Shown: positions 15,146 through 25,091, counted from the stretch's first letter. The stretch: DNA of 53,761 bases from Nevskia sp. (GCA_031291075.1 JARLJS010000190.1:1-53761), one strand, 5' to 3'. The notes: a model not told the origin generated them from the sequence alone. Translations and numbers: made by a program.

Positions 15146-17899
15146 TGCAACCTCCGTGCGGGGCCGCTCGGCGATCACCTCGGGCGAGAACTCGATGACG
15201 AATTCGGCGCCCACCGGGTCGGTGCGGTTGCGGGCGTAGATGCGGCCGCCCATCGCCTCGACGAAGCCGCGGCAGATGGCGAGGCCGAGGCCGGTGCCGC
15301 CGCGGCCGCGGTCGCCGCCCTCGCGGGCGCGGAAGAACTTGTCGAACACTTTCTGCAGGTCGGCCTCGGGGATGCCCGGCCCCTCGTCGCGCACCGACAC
15401 CACCAGGCTGAAGCGGTAGTGCGCCGCGCCGACCTCGATGGTGGAACCGGCCGGCGTGTACTTGGCGGCGTTGTCGAGCAGGTTGGCCAGCACCTGCTCC
15501 ATCAGCACGTCGTCGAGCAGCAGCATCGGCAGGTTGTTGGGGATGCTGACCTTGATCTTGTGCTGCGCCAGCTGCTTGGCGCAGCGTCGCAGCGCCGCGC
15601 CGACCAGGTCGTGCAGATCGCAGGGCTCGCGCTTGGGCTTGAGCGCGCCGGCGTCGAGCTGGGTCATGTCGAGCAGGTTGGCGACGTAGCGGTTGAGGCG
15701 CTCGGCCTCGTCGATGGCGGTGTTGAGCATCTCGGTGCGCGTCGCCTCGTCGTAGAGCGGGCCGTAGGACTTCAGGCTCGACACCGCGCCGATGATCAGC
15801 GCCAGCGGCGTGCGCAGGTCGTGCGAGATCGAGGTCAGCAGGGCCGAACGCAGCTTCTCGGTCTCCGCCAGCATGCGCGCCTGGTCCACGTCCTTGGCCA
15901 GCCGGATGCGCTCGATGGCGATGGCGGCGAGGTCGCCGAGGGCGTCGAGCAGGCGGCGCTCCAGGGGCGTGAGGAGGAAGTTGCCGGCGGCGCGGCTGAC
16001 GCCGATCACGCCCACCTTGCCCTGGCCGGTGCGCAGCGGCAGGAACAGGCGCTTGCCGCCGGGCAGGGTGTCGGTGCCGCGCCCGGTGGGTTGGGTGTGC
16101 TCCCAGCACCAGGTGGCGGCGGCGAGCTCGGCCTCGTCCAGCTTGGCGTCGGCCGGCACCGCCGCCATCTGGCGCAGGGCGCCGCTGGCGCTGTCCGGGG
16201 TGAGCAGCATCACCTCCACCTTGAGCATGGTGGCCACCTGCGCGGCCGTGGTGCCGAGCAGGGTGTCGAGCTTGCGCACGCCGGCCAGCTTGCGGCTGAA
16301 AGCGAACAGCTCGGCGGTGGTGCGCGCCTGCTCGCGCGCGGTCTCGGCGAACTGCCGCTCGCGCACGGTCAGCGTGCTGGTCAGCGCCGCCGCCACGCAG
16401 AAGAAGGTCAGCGCCAGCAGCTGGCCGGGGTCGGCGATGGTGAAGGTGTAGACCGGCTCGATGAAGAAAAAGTTGTAGCACAGCGTGGACAGCACCGAGG
16501 CGAACAGCGACGGCCCCAGGCCGTAGCGGGCCGCGCTCCACAACACCGCCGCCAGGTACACCAGCGACACGTTGGGCAGGTCCACCAGCGCCACGATGCC
16601 GCGCCCGAACAGGGTGGCGGCCGCCACCGCGATCACGGTGTAGCCGTAGGCGGAGCCGTCGGCCTGGAAGCCGAGCTTGAGCGGCGCCAGGCGCAGGGTG
16701 TGTTTCGGCGCCAGGCCGGTCTCGGGCGCGCCGCCCGCCGCCTCCTTGTTCAGCACCTCCTCCGCCAGCACGTGGACGTTGATGCCGCCAGCGTGCTTGA
16801 CCAGGTCGTGCACCACCGAGCCGTGCAGCAGCTCGAACCACCAGCTGCGCACCGACTTGCCGACCAGGATCTGGGTGATGTTGCTGTCGTGGGCGAAGCG
16901 AAGCGCGTCCTCGGCGATGCGGCGGCCGCCGGGCAGGGTGAAGGTCTCGGCGCCGAGCTGCTTGGCGAGTTGCAGCGTCTGCGCCACCCGCTCGTGCTCG
17001 GCCGGCGTCAGCTGCTGCGTGCGCGGCGTCTCGAAGTACACCGCGAACCAGTCGGCGTCGAGGCGGTCGGCTACGCGCTTGGCGGCGCGCACCAGGCCGG
17101 CGGCGCCGGGCGACTCGTTGATGCACACCAGCACCCGCTCGCCGGCGGCCCAGGGCCCGCGGATGGCGTGCGTCCGCATGTACTGGCGCATCTGCTCGTC
17201 GACCCGCTCGGCGGTGCGGCGCAGCGCCAGCTCGCGCAGGGCGGTGAGGTTGCCGGTCTTGAAGTAGTTCTTGAGCGCCCGCTGCGCCTGCTGCTCGGCG
17301 TAGACCTTGCCTTCCTGCAGGCGCTGGATCAGCTCGTCCGGGGTGAGGTCGATGATCTCGACGTCGTCGGCGGTGTCGAAGATGTCGTCCGGCACCGTTT
17401 CGCGCACCCGCACGTGGGTGATGCGCGCCACCACGTCGTTGAGGCTCTCGATGTGCTGGATGTTGAGGGTGGAGTAGACGTGGATACCGGCCGCCAGCAG
17501 CTCCTCCACGTCCTGGTAGCGCTTGGGATGGCGTGAGCCCTCGGCGTTGGTGTGCGCCAGCTCGTCCACCAGCACCAGCGCCGGCCGCCGCTTGAGGACG
17601 GCGTCGATATCCATTTCCTGCAGCACGCGGCCCTTGTAGTCCACCGCCTTGCGCGGCAGCACTTCCAGGCCTTCCAGCAGCGCCTCGGTCTCCTTGCGGC
17701 CGTGGGTCTCCACCACACCGACGCAGACGTCCACTCCGTCCGCCTTCTTCTTGCGCGCGGCGAGCAGCATCTCGTAGGTCTTGCCGACGCCGGGAGCCGC
17801 GCCGAGGAAGATTTTGAGCCTGCCGCGCTTCTCCTTCTGCGCCTCGGCAAGCAGCGCTTCGGGCGAGGGGCGCTGGTCAGCGGGTGTGGATTCGGGCAT
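15143..17899 (-). CDS. kdpD: Potassium sensor histidine kinase KdpD
   Basis: A 918-residue inner-membrane kinase (E. coli 894). The N-terminal KdpD domain carries Walker A GAAPGVGKT (residues 33-41), followed by a universal-stress-like domain, four closely spaced hydrophobic segments near mid-protein, a GAF-like region and a HisKA/HATPase core with His693 in SISHDLRTPLALI, then NLLDNAAKYTP, DEGPGIP and GGTGLGLAI. It phosphorylates KdpE when potassium is low. The gene follows the 91-aa gene after about 120 bases. All expected motifs are present. Confidence 0.96.
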   Translation of the reverse strand: MPESTPADQRPSPEALLAEAQKEKRGRLKIFLGAAPGVGKTYEMLLAARKKKADGVDVCVGVVETHGRKETEALLEGLEVLPRKAVDYKGRVLQEMDIDAVLKRRPALVLVDELAHTNAEGSRHPKRYQDVEELLAAGIHVYSTLNIQHIESLNDVVARITHVRVRETVPDDIFDTADDVEIIDLTPDELIQRLQEGKVYAEQQAQRALKNYFKTGNLTALRELALRRTAERVDEQMRQYMRTHAIRGPWAAGERVLVCINESPGAAGLVRAAKRVADRLDADWFAVYFETPRTQQLTPAEHERVAQTLQLAKQLGAETFTLPGGRRIAEDALRFAHDSNITQILVGKSVRSWWFELLHGSVVHDLVKHAGGINVHVLAEEVLNKEAAGGAPETGLAPKHTLRLAPLKLGFQADGSAYGYTVIAVAAATLFGRGIVALVDLPNVSLVYLAAVLWSAARYGLGPSLFASVLSTLCYNFFFIEPVYTFTIADPGQLLALTFFCVAAALTSTLTVRERQFAETAREQARTTAELFAFSRKLAGVRKLDTLLGTTAAQVATMLKVEVMLLTPDSASGALRQMAAVPADAKLDEAELAAATWCWEHTQPTGRGTDTLPGGKRLFLPLRTGQGKVGVIGVSRAAGNFLLTPLERRLLDALGDLAAIAIERIRLAKDVDQARMLAETEKLRSALLTSISHDLRTPLALIIGAVSSLKSYGPLYDEATRTEMLNTAIDEAERLNRYVANLLDMTQLDAGALKPKREPCDLHDLVGAALRRCAKQLAQHKIKVSIPNNLPMLLLDDVLMEQVLANLLDNAAKYTPAGSTIEVGAAHYRFSLVVSVRDEGPGIPEADLQKVFDKFFRAREGGDRGRGGTGLGLAICRGFVEAMGGRIYARNRTDPVGAEFVIEFSPEVIAERPRTEVA

Positions 17900-18022
17900 C
17901 CGGAGCGTGGTTCGGGCAAAGCACGGACCGTATCTTAAGCCAGCGCGGGCCTGCCCGGATTACAAGCTGGGCGGGCGCCGCGACCTGGCGTCGGGCAGGG
18001 GGGCTCCCGCAAGGCCCCGGAA

Positions 18023-18298
18023 TCAGCGCGCCGGGCGGCGGCCTGCCCTCATCCAGTGCATGCACCAGCGGCCCAGCAGCAGGGCGAACAGCCCCACCAC
18101 CACGAAACGCATCAGGACGGTGCTGCCGTCCAGGGACAGCGTGCCGTCCTGCATCTCGCCGCGCAGCTTCAGGCACAGCAGCACGAAGGGTCCGGCGTAG
18201 GCGCAGGCGAGCAGCAGCACCCTGGCGGCGGACCAGCGGAATGGCGGAGGTTCGTCCTGGTCGTGATCATGTCCGGTGTGCAGCATGGCGGTGTCCAT
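18023..18298 (-). CDS. Small two-helix membrane protein within the kdp operon
   Basis: A 91-residue protein starting MDTAMLHTGHDHDQDEPP, with a His/Asp-rich N-terminus and two predicted transmembrane segments (RVLLLACAYAGPFVLLCL and TVLMRFVVVGLFALLLGRWC). I do not recognise the family. Its start is one base beyond the kdpC stop, so it is surely co-transcribed with kdpFABC, and kdpD follows. An upstream in-frame ATG at 18340 would overlap kdpC. The His/Asp-rich head suggests cation binding, but this is a guess. A role in KdpFABC assembly or KdpD signalling is conceivable from position only. Confidence 0.7.
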   Translation of the reverse strand: MDTAMLHTGHDHDQDEPPPFRWSAARVLLLACAYAGPFVLLCLKLRGEMQDGTLSLDGSTVLMRFVVVGLFALLLGRWCMHWMRAGRRPAR

Positions 18299-18299
18299 C

Positions 18300-18926
18300 T
18301 CAACGCCCCCCGGCCGCCGCGGCCTGCCTGGCGGAGGCATCCAGCGCCAGGTTCAGCTCCAGCACGTTGACCACCGGCTCGCCGATGAAGCCGAGCGTGC
18401 GCGGCTGGGTATGCGCCGCCACCAGTGCGCGCACCGCGTCCTCGCCCAGGCCGCGCGCCTTGGCCACCCGCGGCACCTGGAACTCGGCGGCGGCCGGCGA
18501 GACGTGCGGGTCGAGGCCGCTGCCGGAAGTGGTGACCAGGTCGACCGGCACCGGCGCGTTCGGATTTTCGGCCTTCAGCTTGGCGGTGTCGTCCTTGACC
18601 CGGTCGAGCAGCGACTTCGCCGTCGGCCCGGCGTTGGAGCCGGAGGAGTTGGCGGCGTTGTACGGCGCCGGGACGGTCTTGGTGGCGTCGTTCGGGTCGG
18701 TGTCGGTGGTGGCGGACGGCCGGCCGTGGAAGTACTTGTCGCTGGTGAAGTTCTGCCCGATCAGGGCGGAGCCGATCACCTTGCCGTCCTGTTCGATCAG
18801 GCTGCCGTTGGCCTGGTGGGGGAACAGCGCCTGGGCGATGCCGGTGATGGCCAGCGGATAGGCCAGCCCGGTCAGCGCGGTGAACAGCACGAACAGGACG
18901 ATGGCGGGACGGAAATGGGCGAGCAT
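18300..18926 (-). CDS. kdpC: Potassium-transporting ATPase subunit KdpC
   Basis: A 208-residue subunit (E. coli 190) with one N-terminal transmembrane helix ([20 protein letters not shown]) and a periplasmic domain. Family blocks include [32 protein letters not shown], the [12 protein letters not shown] region, [16 protein letters not shown] and [15 protein letters not shown]. KdpC sits between KdpA and KdpB and raises ATP affinity of the pump. It starts 21 bases after kdpB. Confidence 0.96.
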   Translation of the reverse strand: MLAHFRPAIVLFVLFTALTGLAYPLAITGIAQALFPHQANGSLIEQDGKVIGSALIGQNFTSDKYFHGRPSATTDTDPNDATKTVPAPYNAANSSGSNAGPTAKSLLDRVKDDTAKLKAENPNAPVPVDLVTTSGSGLDPHVSPAAAEFQVPRVAKARGLGEDAVRALVAAHTQPRTLGFIGEPVVNVLELNLALDASARQAAAAGGR

Positions 18927-18947
18927 GGGGAATCTCCGGTGATACGC

Positions 18948-21041
18948 TCAGGCCAGGCCGGCGGCGCTGACGATGAGGTCGATGGCCTTGATGCCGACGA
19001 AGGGGGCGACCACGCCGCCCAGGCCGTAGACCAGCAGGTTGCGGGCGAGCAGCGGGCCGGCGCCGATGGGGCGATAGCGCACGCCGCGCAGCGCCAGCGG
19101 GATGAGGGCGACGATGATCAGCGCGTTGAAGATGATCGCCGACAGGATCGCGCTCTGCGGGGTGGCCAGGCGCATGATGTTGAGCGTGTTGAGCTGCGGG
19201 TAGATGGCGGCGAACATGGCCGGGATGATGGCGAAGTACTTGGCCACGTCGTTGGAGATCGAGAACGTGGTCAGCGCGCCGCGCGTCATCAGGAGCTGCT
19301 TGCCGATGCCCACGATCTCGATCAGCTTGGTCGGATCGGAGTCGAGGTCGACCATGTTGCCGGCCTCGCGCGCCGCCACCGTGCCGGTCTGCATCGCCAC
19401 GCCGACGTCGGCCTGCGCCAGCGCCGGGGCATCGTTGGTGCCGTCGCCGCACATCGCCACCAGCTTGCCGTCGGCCTGCTCCTTGCGGATCAGCGCCAGC
19501 TTGTCCTCCGGCTTGGCCTGGGCCAGGAAGTCGTCGACGCCCGCCTCGGCGGCGATGGCCGCCGCGGTGAGCGGGTTGTCGCCGGTGATCATGACGGTGC
19601 GGATGCCCATGCGGCGCAGCTCGGCGAAGCGCTCGCGGATGCCGCCCTTGACCACGTCCTTCAGGTAGATCAGGCCCAGCACACGGCCGTCCTTGGCCAC
19701 CGCCAGCGGGGTGCCGCCGGCGCGCGCGATCTTGTCCGCCGCCTCCTTCAGCTCCTTCAGCGCCGCCCGTTCGGCGATGGCGCTGAACTGCTCGCCGTGG
19801 GCGTTGCCGGGGGCGGCGTTCTGCACGTGCTCGACGATCGCGTCCACCGCGCCCTTGCGGATGATGTTGCCGTCCAGGTCCACGCCGGACATGCGGCTCT
19901 GCGCGGTGAAGGCGACGAAGCGCGCGTTGTGGCCGCCCACCTCGCGGCCGCGCAGGCCGTACTTCTCCTTGGCCAGCACCACCACCGAACGGCCCTCGGG
20001 CGTCTCGTCCGACAGGCTGGCGAGCTGGGCGGCGTCCGCCAGCTCCTTCTCGTCCACGCCCTGCAGCGGAATGAACTCGGCGGCCTGGCGGTTGCCCAGC
20101 GTGATGGTGCCGGTCTTGTCCAGCAGCAGGGTGTCGACGTCGCCGGCCGCCTCCACCGCGCGGCCCGACATGGCCAGCACGTTGAAGCGCACCAGGCGGT
20201 TCATGCCGGCGATGCCGATCGCCGACAGCAGGGCGCCGATGGTGGTGGGGATGAGGGTGACGAACAGCGCCACCAGCACGATCACCGAGATGCTGCCGCC
20301 GGCGTAGTGGGCGAAGCTGGGAATGGTGGCGGTGGCGAAGATGAAGATCAGCGACATGCCGGCCAGCAGGATGTTGAGCGCGATCTCGTTGGGCGTCTTC
20401 TGCCGCGCCGCGCCTTCCACCAGCGCGATCATGCGGTCGAGGAAGGTGGAGCCGGCGGCGGCGGTGATGCGCACCACGATCTGGTCCGACAGCACGCGGG
20501 TGCCGCCGGTGACGGCGGAGCGGTCGCCGCCGGACTCGCGGATCACCGGCGCCGACTCGCCGGTGATGGCCGACTCGTCCACCGTCGCCACGCCGTCCAC
20601 GATCTCGCCGTCGCTCGGGATGATGTCGCCGGTTTCCACCAGCACCAGGTCGCCGGGCTTGAGCTGCGGCGCCGCCACGTTCTGGTAGTCCCGGCTGTCG
20701 GCGCTCTTGACCCGCTTGGCGACGGTCTCGGTCTTGGTCTTGCGCAAGCTGGCCGCCTGCGCCTTGCCGCGCCCTTCGGCGATGGCCTCGGCGAAGTTGG
20801 CGAACAGCACGGTGAACCACAGCCAGATGATGACCTGGGCGTTGAACAGGAGGTGCTGGTGGCGACCGCCGAGGAGGTCGCGCAGGAACAGCACGGTGGC
20901 CACCAGCGACACCACCGCGGTGATGAAGATCACCGGGTTGCGCGCCAGCGTGCGCGGATCGAGCTTGCGGAACGAGTCCTTGATCGCCGGGACGATCAGG
21001 GCACGGTCGAACATGCTGGGAGTGGGTTTATGTGTGGTCAT
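18948..21041 (-). CDS. kdpB: Potassium-transporting P-type ATPase subunit KdpB
   Basis: A 697-residue catalytic subunit (E. coli 682). The phosphorylated Asp308 lies in DKTGTITLG; other P-type motifs are the actuator TGES, the nucleotide-binding KGAVDAI, and the hinge [10 protein letters not shown] and [16 protein letters not shown]. Hydrophobic segments surround these as in the family. It hydrolyses ATP to drive K+ uptake through KdpA. The ATG at 21041 is chosen because an open frame further upstream overlaps kdpA and adds unrelated sequence. Confidence 0.97.
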   Translation of the reverse strand: MTTHKPTPSMFDRALIVPAIKDSFRKLDPRTLARNPVIFITAVVSLVATVLFLRDLLGGRHQHLLFNAQVIIWLWFTVLFANFAEAIAEGRGKAQAASLRKTKTETVAKRVKSADSRDYQNVAAPQLKPGDLVLVETGDIIPSDGEIVDGVATVDESAITGESAPVIRESGGDRSAVTGGTRVLSDQIVVRITAAAGSTFLDRMIALVEGAARQKTPNEIALNILLAGMSLIFIFATATIPSFAHYAGGSISVIVLVALFVTLIPTTIGALLSAIGIAGMNRLVRFNVLAMSGRAVEAAGDVDTLLLDKTGTITLGNRQAAEFIPLQGVDEKELADAAQLASLSDETPEGRSVVVLAKEKYGLRGREVGGHNARFVAFTAQSRMSGVDLDGNIIRKGAVDAIVEHVQNAAPGNAHGEQFSAIAERAALKELKEAADKIARAGGTPLAVAKDGRVLGLIYLKDVVKGGIRERFAELRRMGIRTVMITGDNPLTAAAIAAEAGVDDFLAQAKPEDKLALIRKEQADGKLVAMCGDGTNDAPALAQADVGVAMQTGTVAAREAGNMVDLDSDPTKLIEIVGIGKQLLMTRGALTTFSISNDVAKYFAIIPAMFAAIYPQLNTLNIMRLATPQSAILSAIIFNALIIVALIPLALRGVRYRPIGAGPLLARNLLVYGLGGVVAPFVGIKAIDLIVSAAGLA

Positions 21042-21100
21042 AGGGATGTCCGCTTGTTTGAGAAGTCCGGCCCGGGGATGGACCGGTCTTGAACAGGACG

Positions 21101-22828
21101 TCAGTAAAGAGTGCCCGCAAGCATCGCCAGGTGCTCGACCACCGGGCCGAGTGCCAGGGCGGGGAAGTAGGTGAGGCCGCCGACGATAATCACCACGCCC
21201 ACCAGCAGGGCGATGAACAGGCCGCCGTCGGTGGGGAAGGTGCCGGCCGAGGCCGGGGTGTGCTTCTTCGCCGCCAGCGAGCCGGCCACCGCCATCATCG
21301 GCACGATGAAGGCGAAGCGGCCGATCAGCATCGAGATCGCCAGCGTGATGTTGTAGAACGGCGTGTTGGCGGACAGGCCGGCAAAGGCGCTGCCGTTGTT
21401 GCCGGTGGCGGAGGTGTAGGCGTAGAACAGCTCGCTGAAGCCATGCGGCCCGGCGTTGGACAGGCCGGCCAGCCCCTGCGGCAGCACCGCGGCGATCGCG
21501 GTCATGCCGACGTTGGCCACCGGCAGGCACAGCAGCGCCAGCATGATCATCTTCACCTCGCGGGCCTCGATCTTCTTGCCGAGGTACTCCGGCGTGCGCC
21601 CCACCATCAGCCCGGCGATGAACACCGCGGCGATGGCGAAGGCCAGCATGCCGTAGAGGCCGGCGCCGACGCCGCCGAAGATCACCTCGCCCAGCAGGAT
21701 GTTGACCAGCGGCACCATGCCGCCCAGCGGGGTGAAGCTGTCATGCATGCTGTCGACCGCGCCGCAGGAGGCGTCGGTGGTGATGGTGGCGAACAGCGCC
21801 GAGCGGGCGATGCCGAAGCGCGCCTCCTTGCCTTCCATGTTGCCGCCGGCCTGCAGGCCGCTGGCGTGCTGGTCGATGCCCAGCGCGGCGAACTGCGGGT
21901 TGCCCTGGCTCTCGGCCCAGTAGCAGACGGCGACGCCGGCGAAAAAAAGCACCGCCATGGCCGAGTAGATCGCCCAGCCCTGCAGCTCGCTCTTCACCAT
22001 GCGGCCCAGCAGGTTGGTCAGCGCGGCCGGGATCAGGAAGATCAGGATGACCTGGAAGAAGTCGGACACCGCCGTCGGATTCTCGAACGGGTGCGCGGCG
22101 TTGGCGTTGAAGAAGCCGCCGCCGTTGGTGCCCAGCATCTTGATGGCGATCTGCGAGGCGACCGGGCCCTGGGCGATGGTCTGCTTGCCGCCCTCCAGCG
22201 TCGCCAGCTGGGTGTAGGCGTGCAGATTCTGCGGCATGCCCTGCCAGACCAGGAACAGCGCCGCCAGGATCGAGATCGGCAGCAGCACGTACAAGGTACA
22301 GCGCGTCAGGTCCACCCAGAAGTTGCCGATGGCCTTGGCCGAGCGGCGCGAGAAGCCGCGCACCAGCGCTACCGCCAGCGCGATGCCGGTGGCCGCCGAG
22401 ACGAAGTTGTGGACAGTGAGCCCGAGCATCTGGGTCAGATAGCTCATGGTGGTCTCGCCGCCATAGCTCTGCCAGTTGGTATTGGTGACGAAGCTCACCG
22501 CGGTGTTGAACGCCAGGTCGGGCGTCAGGCCGGACTGGCCCTGCGGGTTCAGCGGCAGGTGATTCTGGTAAAGCTGCAGGAAATACAGGGCGACGAAGCA
22601 CACCAGGTTGAACGCCAGCATCGCCAGCGTGTAGCTCGTCCAGTGCTGGTCCGTCTCCGGCCTGACGCCGGCCATGCGGTAGAAGCCGCGCTCAAGCGGG
22701 CCGAGCACGCGGCCGAGCAGCGTGGCCTGGCCCTCGAACACGCGGAGCAGGTAACCGCCCAGCGGCCGCGTCAGCGCCGTGAGCAGGATGAAATAGAGCA
22801 GGATTTGCACCCAGCCGTTGATGGTCAT
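21101..22828 (-). CDS. kdpA: Potassium-transporting ATPase subunit KdpA
   Basis: A 575-residue polytopic inner-membrane protein forming the K+ channel of the Kdp pump (E. coli 557). Starts [16 protein letters not shown]. Selectivity-filter-like segments such as [36 protein letters not shown], and [13 protein letters not shown] are visible. It lies first among the large kdp genes, but the gap to kdpF is widened to about 145 bases by a palindromic repeat. Confidence 0.97.
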   Translation of the reverse strand: MTINGWVQILLYFILLTALTRPLGGYLLRVFEGQATLLGRVLGPLERGFYRMAGVRPETDQHWTSYTLAMLAFNLVCFVALYFLQLYQNHLPLNPQGQSGLTPDLAFNTAVSFVTNTNWQSYGGETTMSYLTQMLGLTVHNFVSAATGIALAVALVRGFSRRSAKAIGNFWVDLTRCTLYVLLPISILAALFLVWQGMPQNLHAYTQLATLEGGKQTIAQGPVASQIAIKMLGTNGGGFFNANAAHPFENPTAVSDFFQVILIFLIPAALTNLLGRMVKSELQGWAIYSAMAVLFFAGVAVCYWAESQGNPQFAALGIDQHASGLQAGGNMEGKEARFGIARSALFATITTDASCGAVDSMHDSFTPLGGMVPLVNILLGEVIFGGVGAGLYGMLAFAIAAVFIAGLMVGRTPEYLGKKIEAREVKMIMLALLCLPVANVGMTAIAAVLPQGLAGLSNAGPHGFSELFYAYTSATGNNGSAFAGLSANTPFYNITLAISMLIGRFAFIVPMMAVAGSLAAKKHTPASAGTFPTDGGLFIALLVGVVIIVGGLTYFPALALGPVVEHLAMLAGTLY

Positions 22829-22878
22829 TGGCGCGATCTCGGCAGTAGAGGTTTTATTTGGCGATCCGTGAGGAGTGA

Positions 22879-22965
22879 GGAGTGAGGTCGCGCCCTGCGG
22901 GCGCTGCGAGGGGACAAGCTTTTCTCCTCACCCCTCACAGGGTGCGAAGCGCCCGACCTCACTCC
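22879..22965. repeat. Dispersed palindromic repeat (GTGAGGTCGC family), copy 1
   Basis: GGAGTGAGGTCG (22879-22890) and CGACCTCACTCC (22954-22965) are perfect inverted repeats around a core that begins CGCCCTGCGGGCGCTGCGAG. A related copy is at 29857-29931. It is inserted between kdpF and kdpA within the operon, where it could form a hairpin in the mRNA and affect kdpF/kdpA stoichiometry. Confidence 0.65.
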
Positions 22966-22973
22966 TAACCGCT

Positions 22974-23063
22974 TCAAAATTTTTCCGGCTTCAGCAGTGC
23001 GTAGACGAGATAAACCAGCATGAAGACGACCGCGAGGCCGCCGAGCACATAGTCAAAGGTCAT
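22974..23063 (-). CDS. kdpF: KdpF, small stabilising subunit of the Kdp pump
   Basis: A 29-residue single-pass membrane peptide starting MTFDYVLGGLAVVFMLVYLV and ending YALLKPEKF. Length, a single hydrophobic helix and the C-terminal LLKPEKF are diagnostic of KdpF, which stabilises the KdpABC complex. It is too short for usual ORF cut-offs. It lies upstream of kdpA, separated by a palindromic repeat, where most genomes have almost no gap. Confidence 0.9.
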   Translation of the reverse strand: MTFDYVLGGLAVVFMLVYLVYALLKPEKF

Positions 23064-23081
23064 GGCAATTCCCGGGGGCGT

Positions 23082-23168
23082 TCAAACGCGGTCGCAGAAT
23101 GCGACATAGGCGGCGAAGGCGCCGAAGGCGGCCACGCCGAGCGCAAGCAGCAGCAGGGTGGTCAGCAT
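23082..23168 (-). CDS. 28-aa membrane microprotein upstream of kdpF
   Basis: An ORF starting ATG at 23168 encodes MLTTLLLLALGVAAFGAFAA followed by YVAFCDRV: one hydrophobic helix and a Cys-Asp-Arg tail. AAAAGGA lies upstream. It ends 18 bases before kdpF and is the first gene after the putative KdpE site, so it is part of the operon. Similar tiny ORFs ending in a C-[DE]-R tail occur ahead of kdpF in other bacteria as far as I recall, but none has an assigned role known to me. Confidence 0.6.
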   Translation of the reverse strand: MLTTLLLLALGVAAFGAFAAYVAFCDRV

Positions 23169-23313
23169 GGGCTTCGATCCTTTTCCTGTACTGTGGGTGG
23201 AAACATGCCAGCAAGGGGCGGAACCTTCATTGATCGCGGTCAATCGGCGCGCCGCTTTCCGGCTTGCGCATTAGGCGGCAGCAGGCCGTAGGAAATCGAG
23301 AGGAAGGGGGGAA

Positions 23314-23336
23314 GCGGGGCGTAAAAATCGCGTAAA
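23314..23336 (-). promoter_or_regulatory. Putative KdpE binding site upstream of the kdp operon
   Basis: On the minus strand the sequence is TTTACGCGATTTTTACG followed by CCCCGC, containing two TTTACGC-like half-sites. It closely resembles, from memory, the E. coli KdpE site (TTTA, five bases, TTTTTAC, one base, CCCCGC). It lies about 145 bases upstream of the first small ORF. The match to E. coli is recalled, not computed. No convincing -35/-10 pair was fixed in 23169-23313. Confidence 0.55.
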
Positions 23337-23411
23337 GGGGTCCCGCCCGTCGTTCAGCGTGCAGCAAGTTTGCTTTTGCTATAACTCCCGGCACTGGCCG
23401 AAGGAGGCCGC

Positions 23412-24761
23412 ATGAACGCCAATTCACTCAGAGGATTGCAGGATTTCGGGGGCGGTGCCGCGGGGCTGGGGCGCGCCGTGGCGGCCGTGCTGGCCGCAGC
23501 CCCGCTGCTGGCGGCCCTGCCGCTGCCCGGGCTGGCGGCGGACCAGAGCATCGTCGCCAGCCTCAACCCGCCGCCGGCCGGCTTGAGCTGCACCGACGCG
23601 GCGGCGGCCACCAGCGTCTACTTCCAGTTCGCCAACCCGCCGTTCCAGATCACCCAGGTCAGCCTGTACGTCGACGGCCAGGGCGTGCCGCAGGACGCAG
23701 TCAGCGAGCACTGGCCGACCGTCACCCTGAGCAAGGGCCTGCACGCCGGCCGCAATACCGTGGACCTGGTCGCCAATGGCGCCTCCGGCCAGCACATCGA
23801 ACGCCGCCTGGTGGTCCTGGTTGGAGGGTCGGCCGACGCCAACGACGTGACGCCCGCGATCGTCGATTGCAACGACGGCGCCGTCGCGCAGTTGGCGCCG
23901 GCCGATCCGGCGCTCGCCAATCCTCCGCTGGCCGGCGAGGTTGCGCCCAGCGTGGTGGGAGGCGGCGAACCCGAACCGGTGACGGTGGTGGACACCCCGC
24001 CCCCGGCGGTCTACGACGAACCTGCGGCAGTGGCGTACCCGGCCCCCGTGTACCCGGCGCCGGTATATGTCTACACGCCGTATCCGGTGGTGGCGATCGA
24101 CCCCTGGGTGCCGCTGCTGCCGTTCTTCGCCTTCGGTTTCTTCTATTCCAACTACCATCCCTACTGCCCGCCGCCGGCGGTGGTCTACAACAGCTATTAC
24201 GGTCATGGCGGCTGGCACGGCGGCCCCGGCGGCGGCTGGAACGGGGGTGGCGGTGGTGGCTGGCATGGTGGCGGCAATCCGGGCGGCGGCTGGAACGGCG
24301 GCGGTAATCCCGGCAGCGGCGGCAACCCCGGTCCCTATCCGCAGCCGCATCCGCCGGGTGCGGTCGGCTCCCAGGGTGGCGCGCAGCCGATGAACGCCTC
24401 CGCCAACCGCTTCGCGGGCGGCGGCTGGCATGGGGCGGCACCCGCTGCGCAGCCGGCCTGGCGCGGCGGGCAGGGGTTTGCGCCACGGCCGCAGCCGGCA
24501 CCGACCGCGCGGCCCACCAGTCCCTATCACATGAACTACGGCGCGCCTGCCGCGGCCTATCGGCCAGCGGCCGCTTCGCAGTACCGACCCGCGCCGCAGT
24601 TCCGTCCGGCGGCGCAGCAGTACCGCTCCGCACCGCAGTTCCAGCCGGCGGCGCAATATCGGCCGGCGCCGGCTCCCGCCTTCCATGGCGGCGGTGGCGG
24701 CGGCTGGCACCCGGCGCCGGCTCCGCGCGCGGGCGGCGGCGGCTGGGGGCATCACCGCTGA
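23412..24761 (+). CDS. Secreted Gly/Pro-rich envelope protein of unknown function
   Basis: A 449-residue protein with an N-terminal signal region (about residues 20-43, ending LPGLAAD). Residues about 44-140 form a compact domain with two Cys and mainly strands, reminiscent of an Ig-like fold. Then come Pro/Val-rich repeats (YPAPVYPAPVYVY), a hydrophobic aromatic stretch near residue 240 (LLPFFAFGFFYSNYHP), a Gly/Trp/His-rich region of GGWHGG and GGWNGG units, and a C-terminal tail of QYRPAP/QFRPAA repeats. Low complexity suggests a surface or outer-membrane-associated protein. AAGGAGG lies ahead of the ATG. It is convergent with another small envelope protein gene. No function can be assigned. 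Confidence 0.75.
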   Translation: MNANSLRGLQDFGGGAAGLGRAVAAVLAAAPLLAALPLPGLAADQSIVASLNPPPAGLSCTDAAAATSVYFQFANPPFQITQVSLYVDGQGVPQDAVSEHWPTVTLSKGLHAGRNTVDLVANGASGQHIERRLVVLVGGSADANDVTPAIVDCNDGAVAQLAPADPALANPPLAGEVAPSVVGGGEPEPVTVVDTPPPAVYDEPAAVAYPAPVYPAPVYVYTPYPVVAIDPWVPLLPFFAFGFFYSNYHPYCPPPAVVYNSYYGHGGWHGGPGGGWNGGGGGGWHGGGNPGGGWNGGGNPGSGGNPGPYPQPHPPGAVGSQGGAQPMNASANRFAGGGWHGAAPAAQPAWRGGQGFAPRPQPAPTARPTSPYHMNYGAPAAAYRPAAASQYRPAPQFRPAAQQYRSAPQFQPAAQYRPAPAPAFHGGGGGGWHPAPAPRAGGGGWGHHR

Positions 24762-24788
24762 GCGGCGGCAGTTGTCTGCCCCGGCGCT

Positions 24789-25091
24789 TTAGCGCTCGAA
24801 GTGCCCAGGTTCGTAGTGGTAGCGGCGGCCGCGGTGATCCCAGCGGTCGGGCACCCAGCGGGAGCCCGGCCGCTCGGGCACCCAGTAGCCGTTGAACCAG
24901 ACGTGGCGGCCCTCCTCCCAACGCCAGTAGCCGGGTGACCAGATGTAGCCGGGACGCGGGGGCGGTGTCTCCACCACCACCGGCGCCGGCGGCCCGATGT
25001 TCACGTCCACGGAAAAGCCGGCGCGGCTGGTGGCCGGCAGCAGGGACAGCGTGGCCGCGGCGGCGGACGCCAGCAGCAGAGCGCGCTTCAT
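24789..25091 (-). CDS. Small secreted YxWxPGYW-repeat protein
   Basis: A 100-residue exported protein. The signal peptide (MKRALLLASAAAATLSLLPA) is cleaved near SRAGF. The mature part has a Pro-rich strand and aromatic repeats of the form YIWSPGYWRWEEG and WFNGYWVPERPG, typical of the WxxGxW/YXWXPGYW repeat family found in proteobacterial envelopes; function unknown. AGGAGG is present before the ATG at 25091, which excludes the longer upstream frame. It may act in outer-membrane biogenesis, but no evidence here shows this. Confidence 0.85.
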   Translation of the reverse strand: MKRALLLASAAAATLSLLPATSRAGFSVDVNIGPPAPVVVETPPPRPGYIWSPGYWRWEEGRHVWFNGYWVPERPGSRWVPDRWDHRGRRYHYEPGHFER

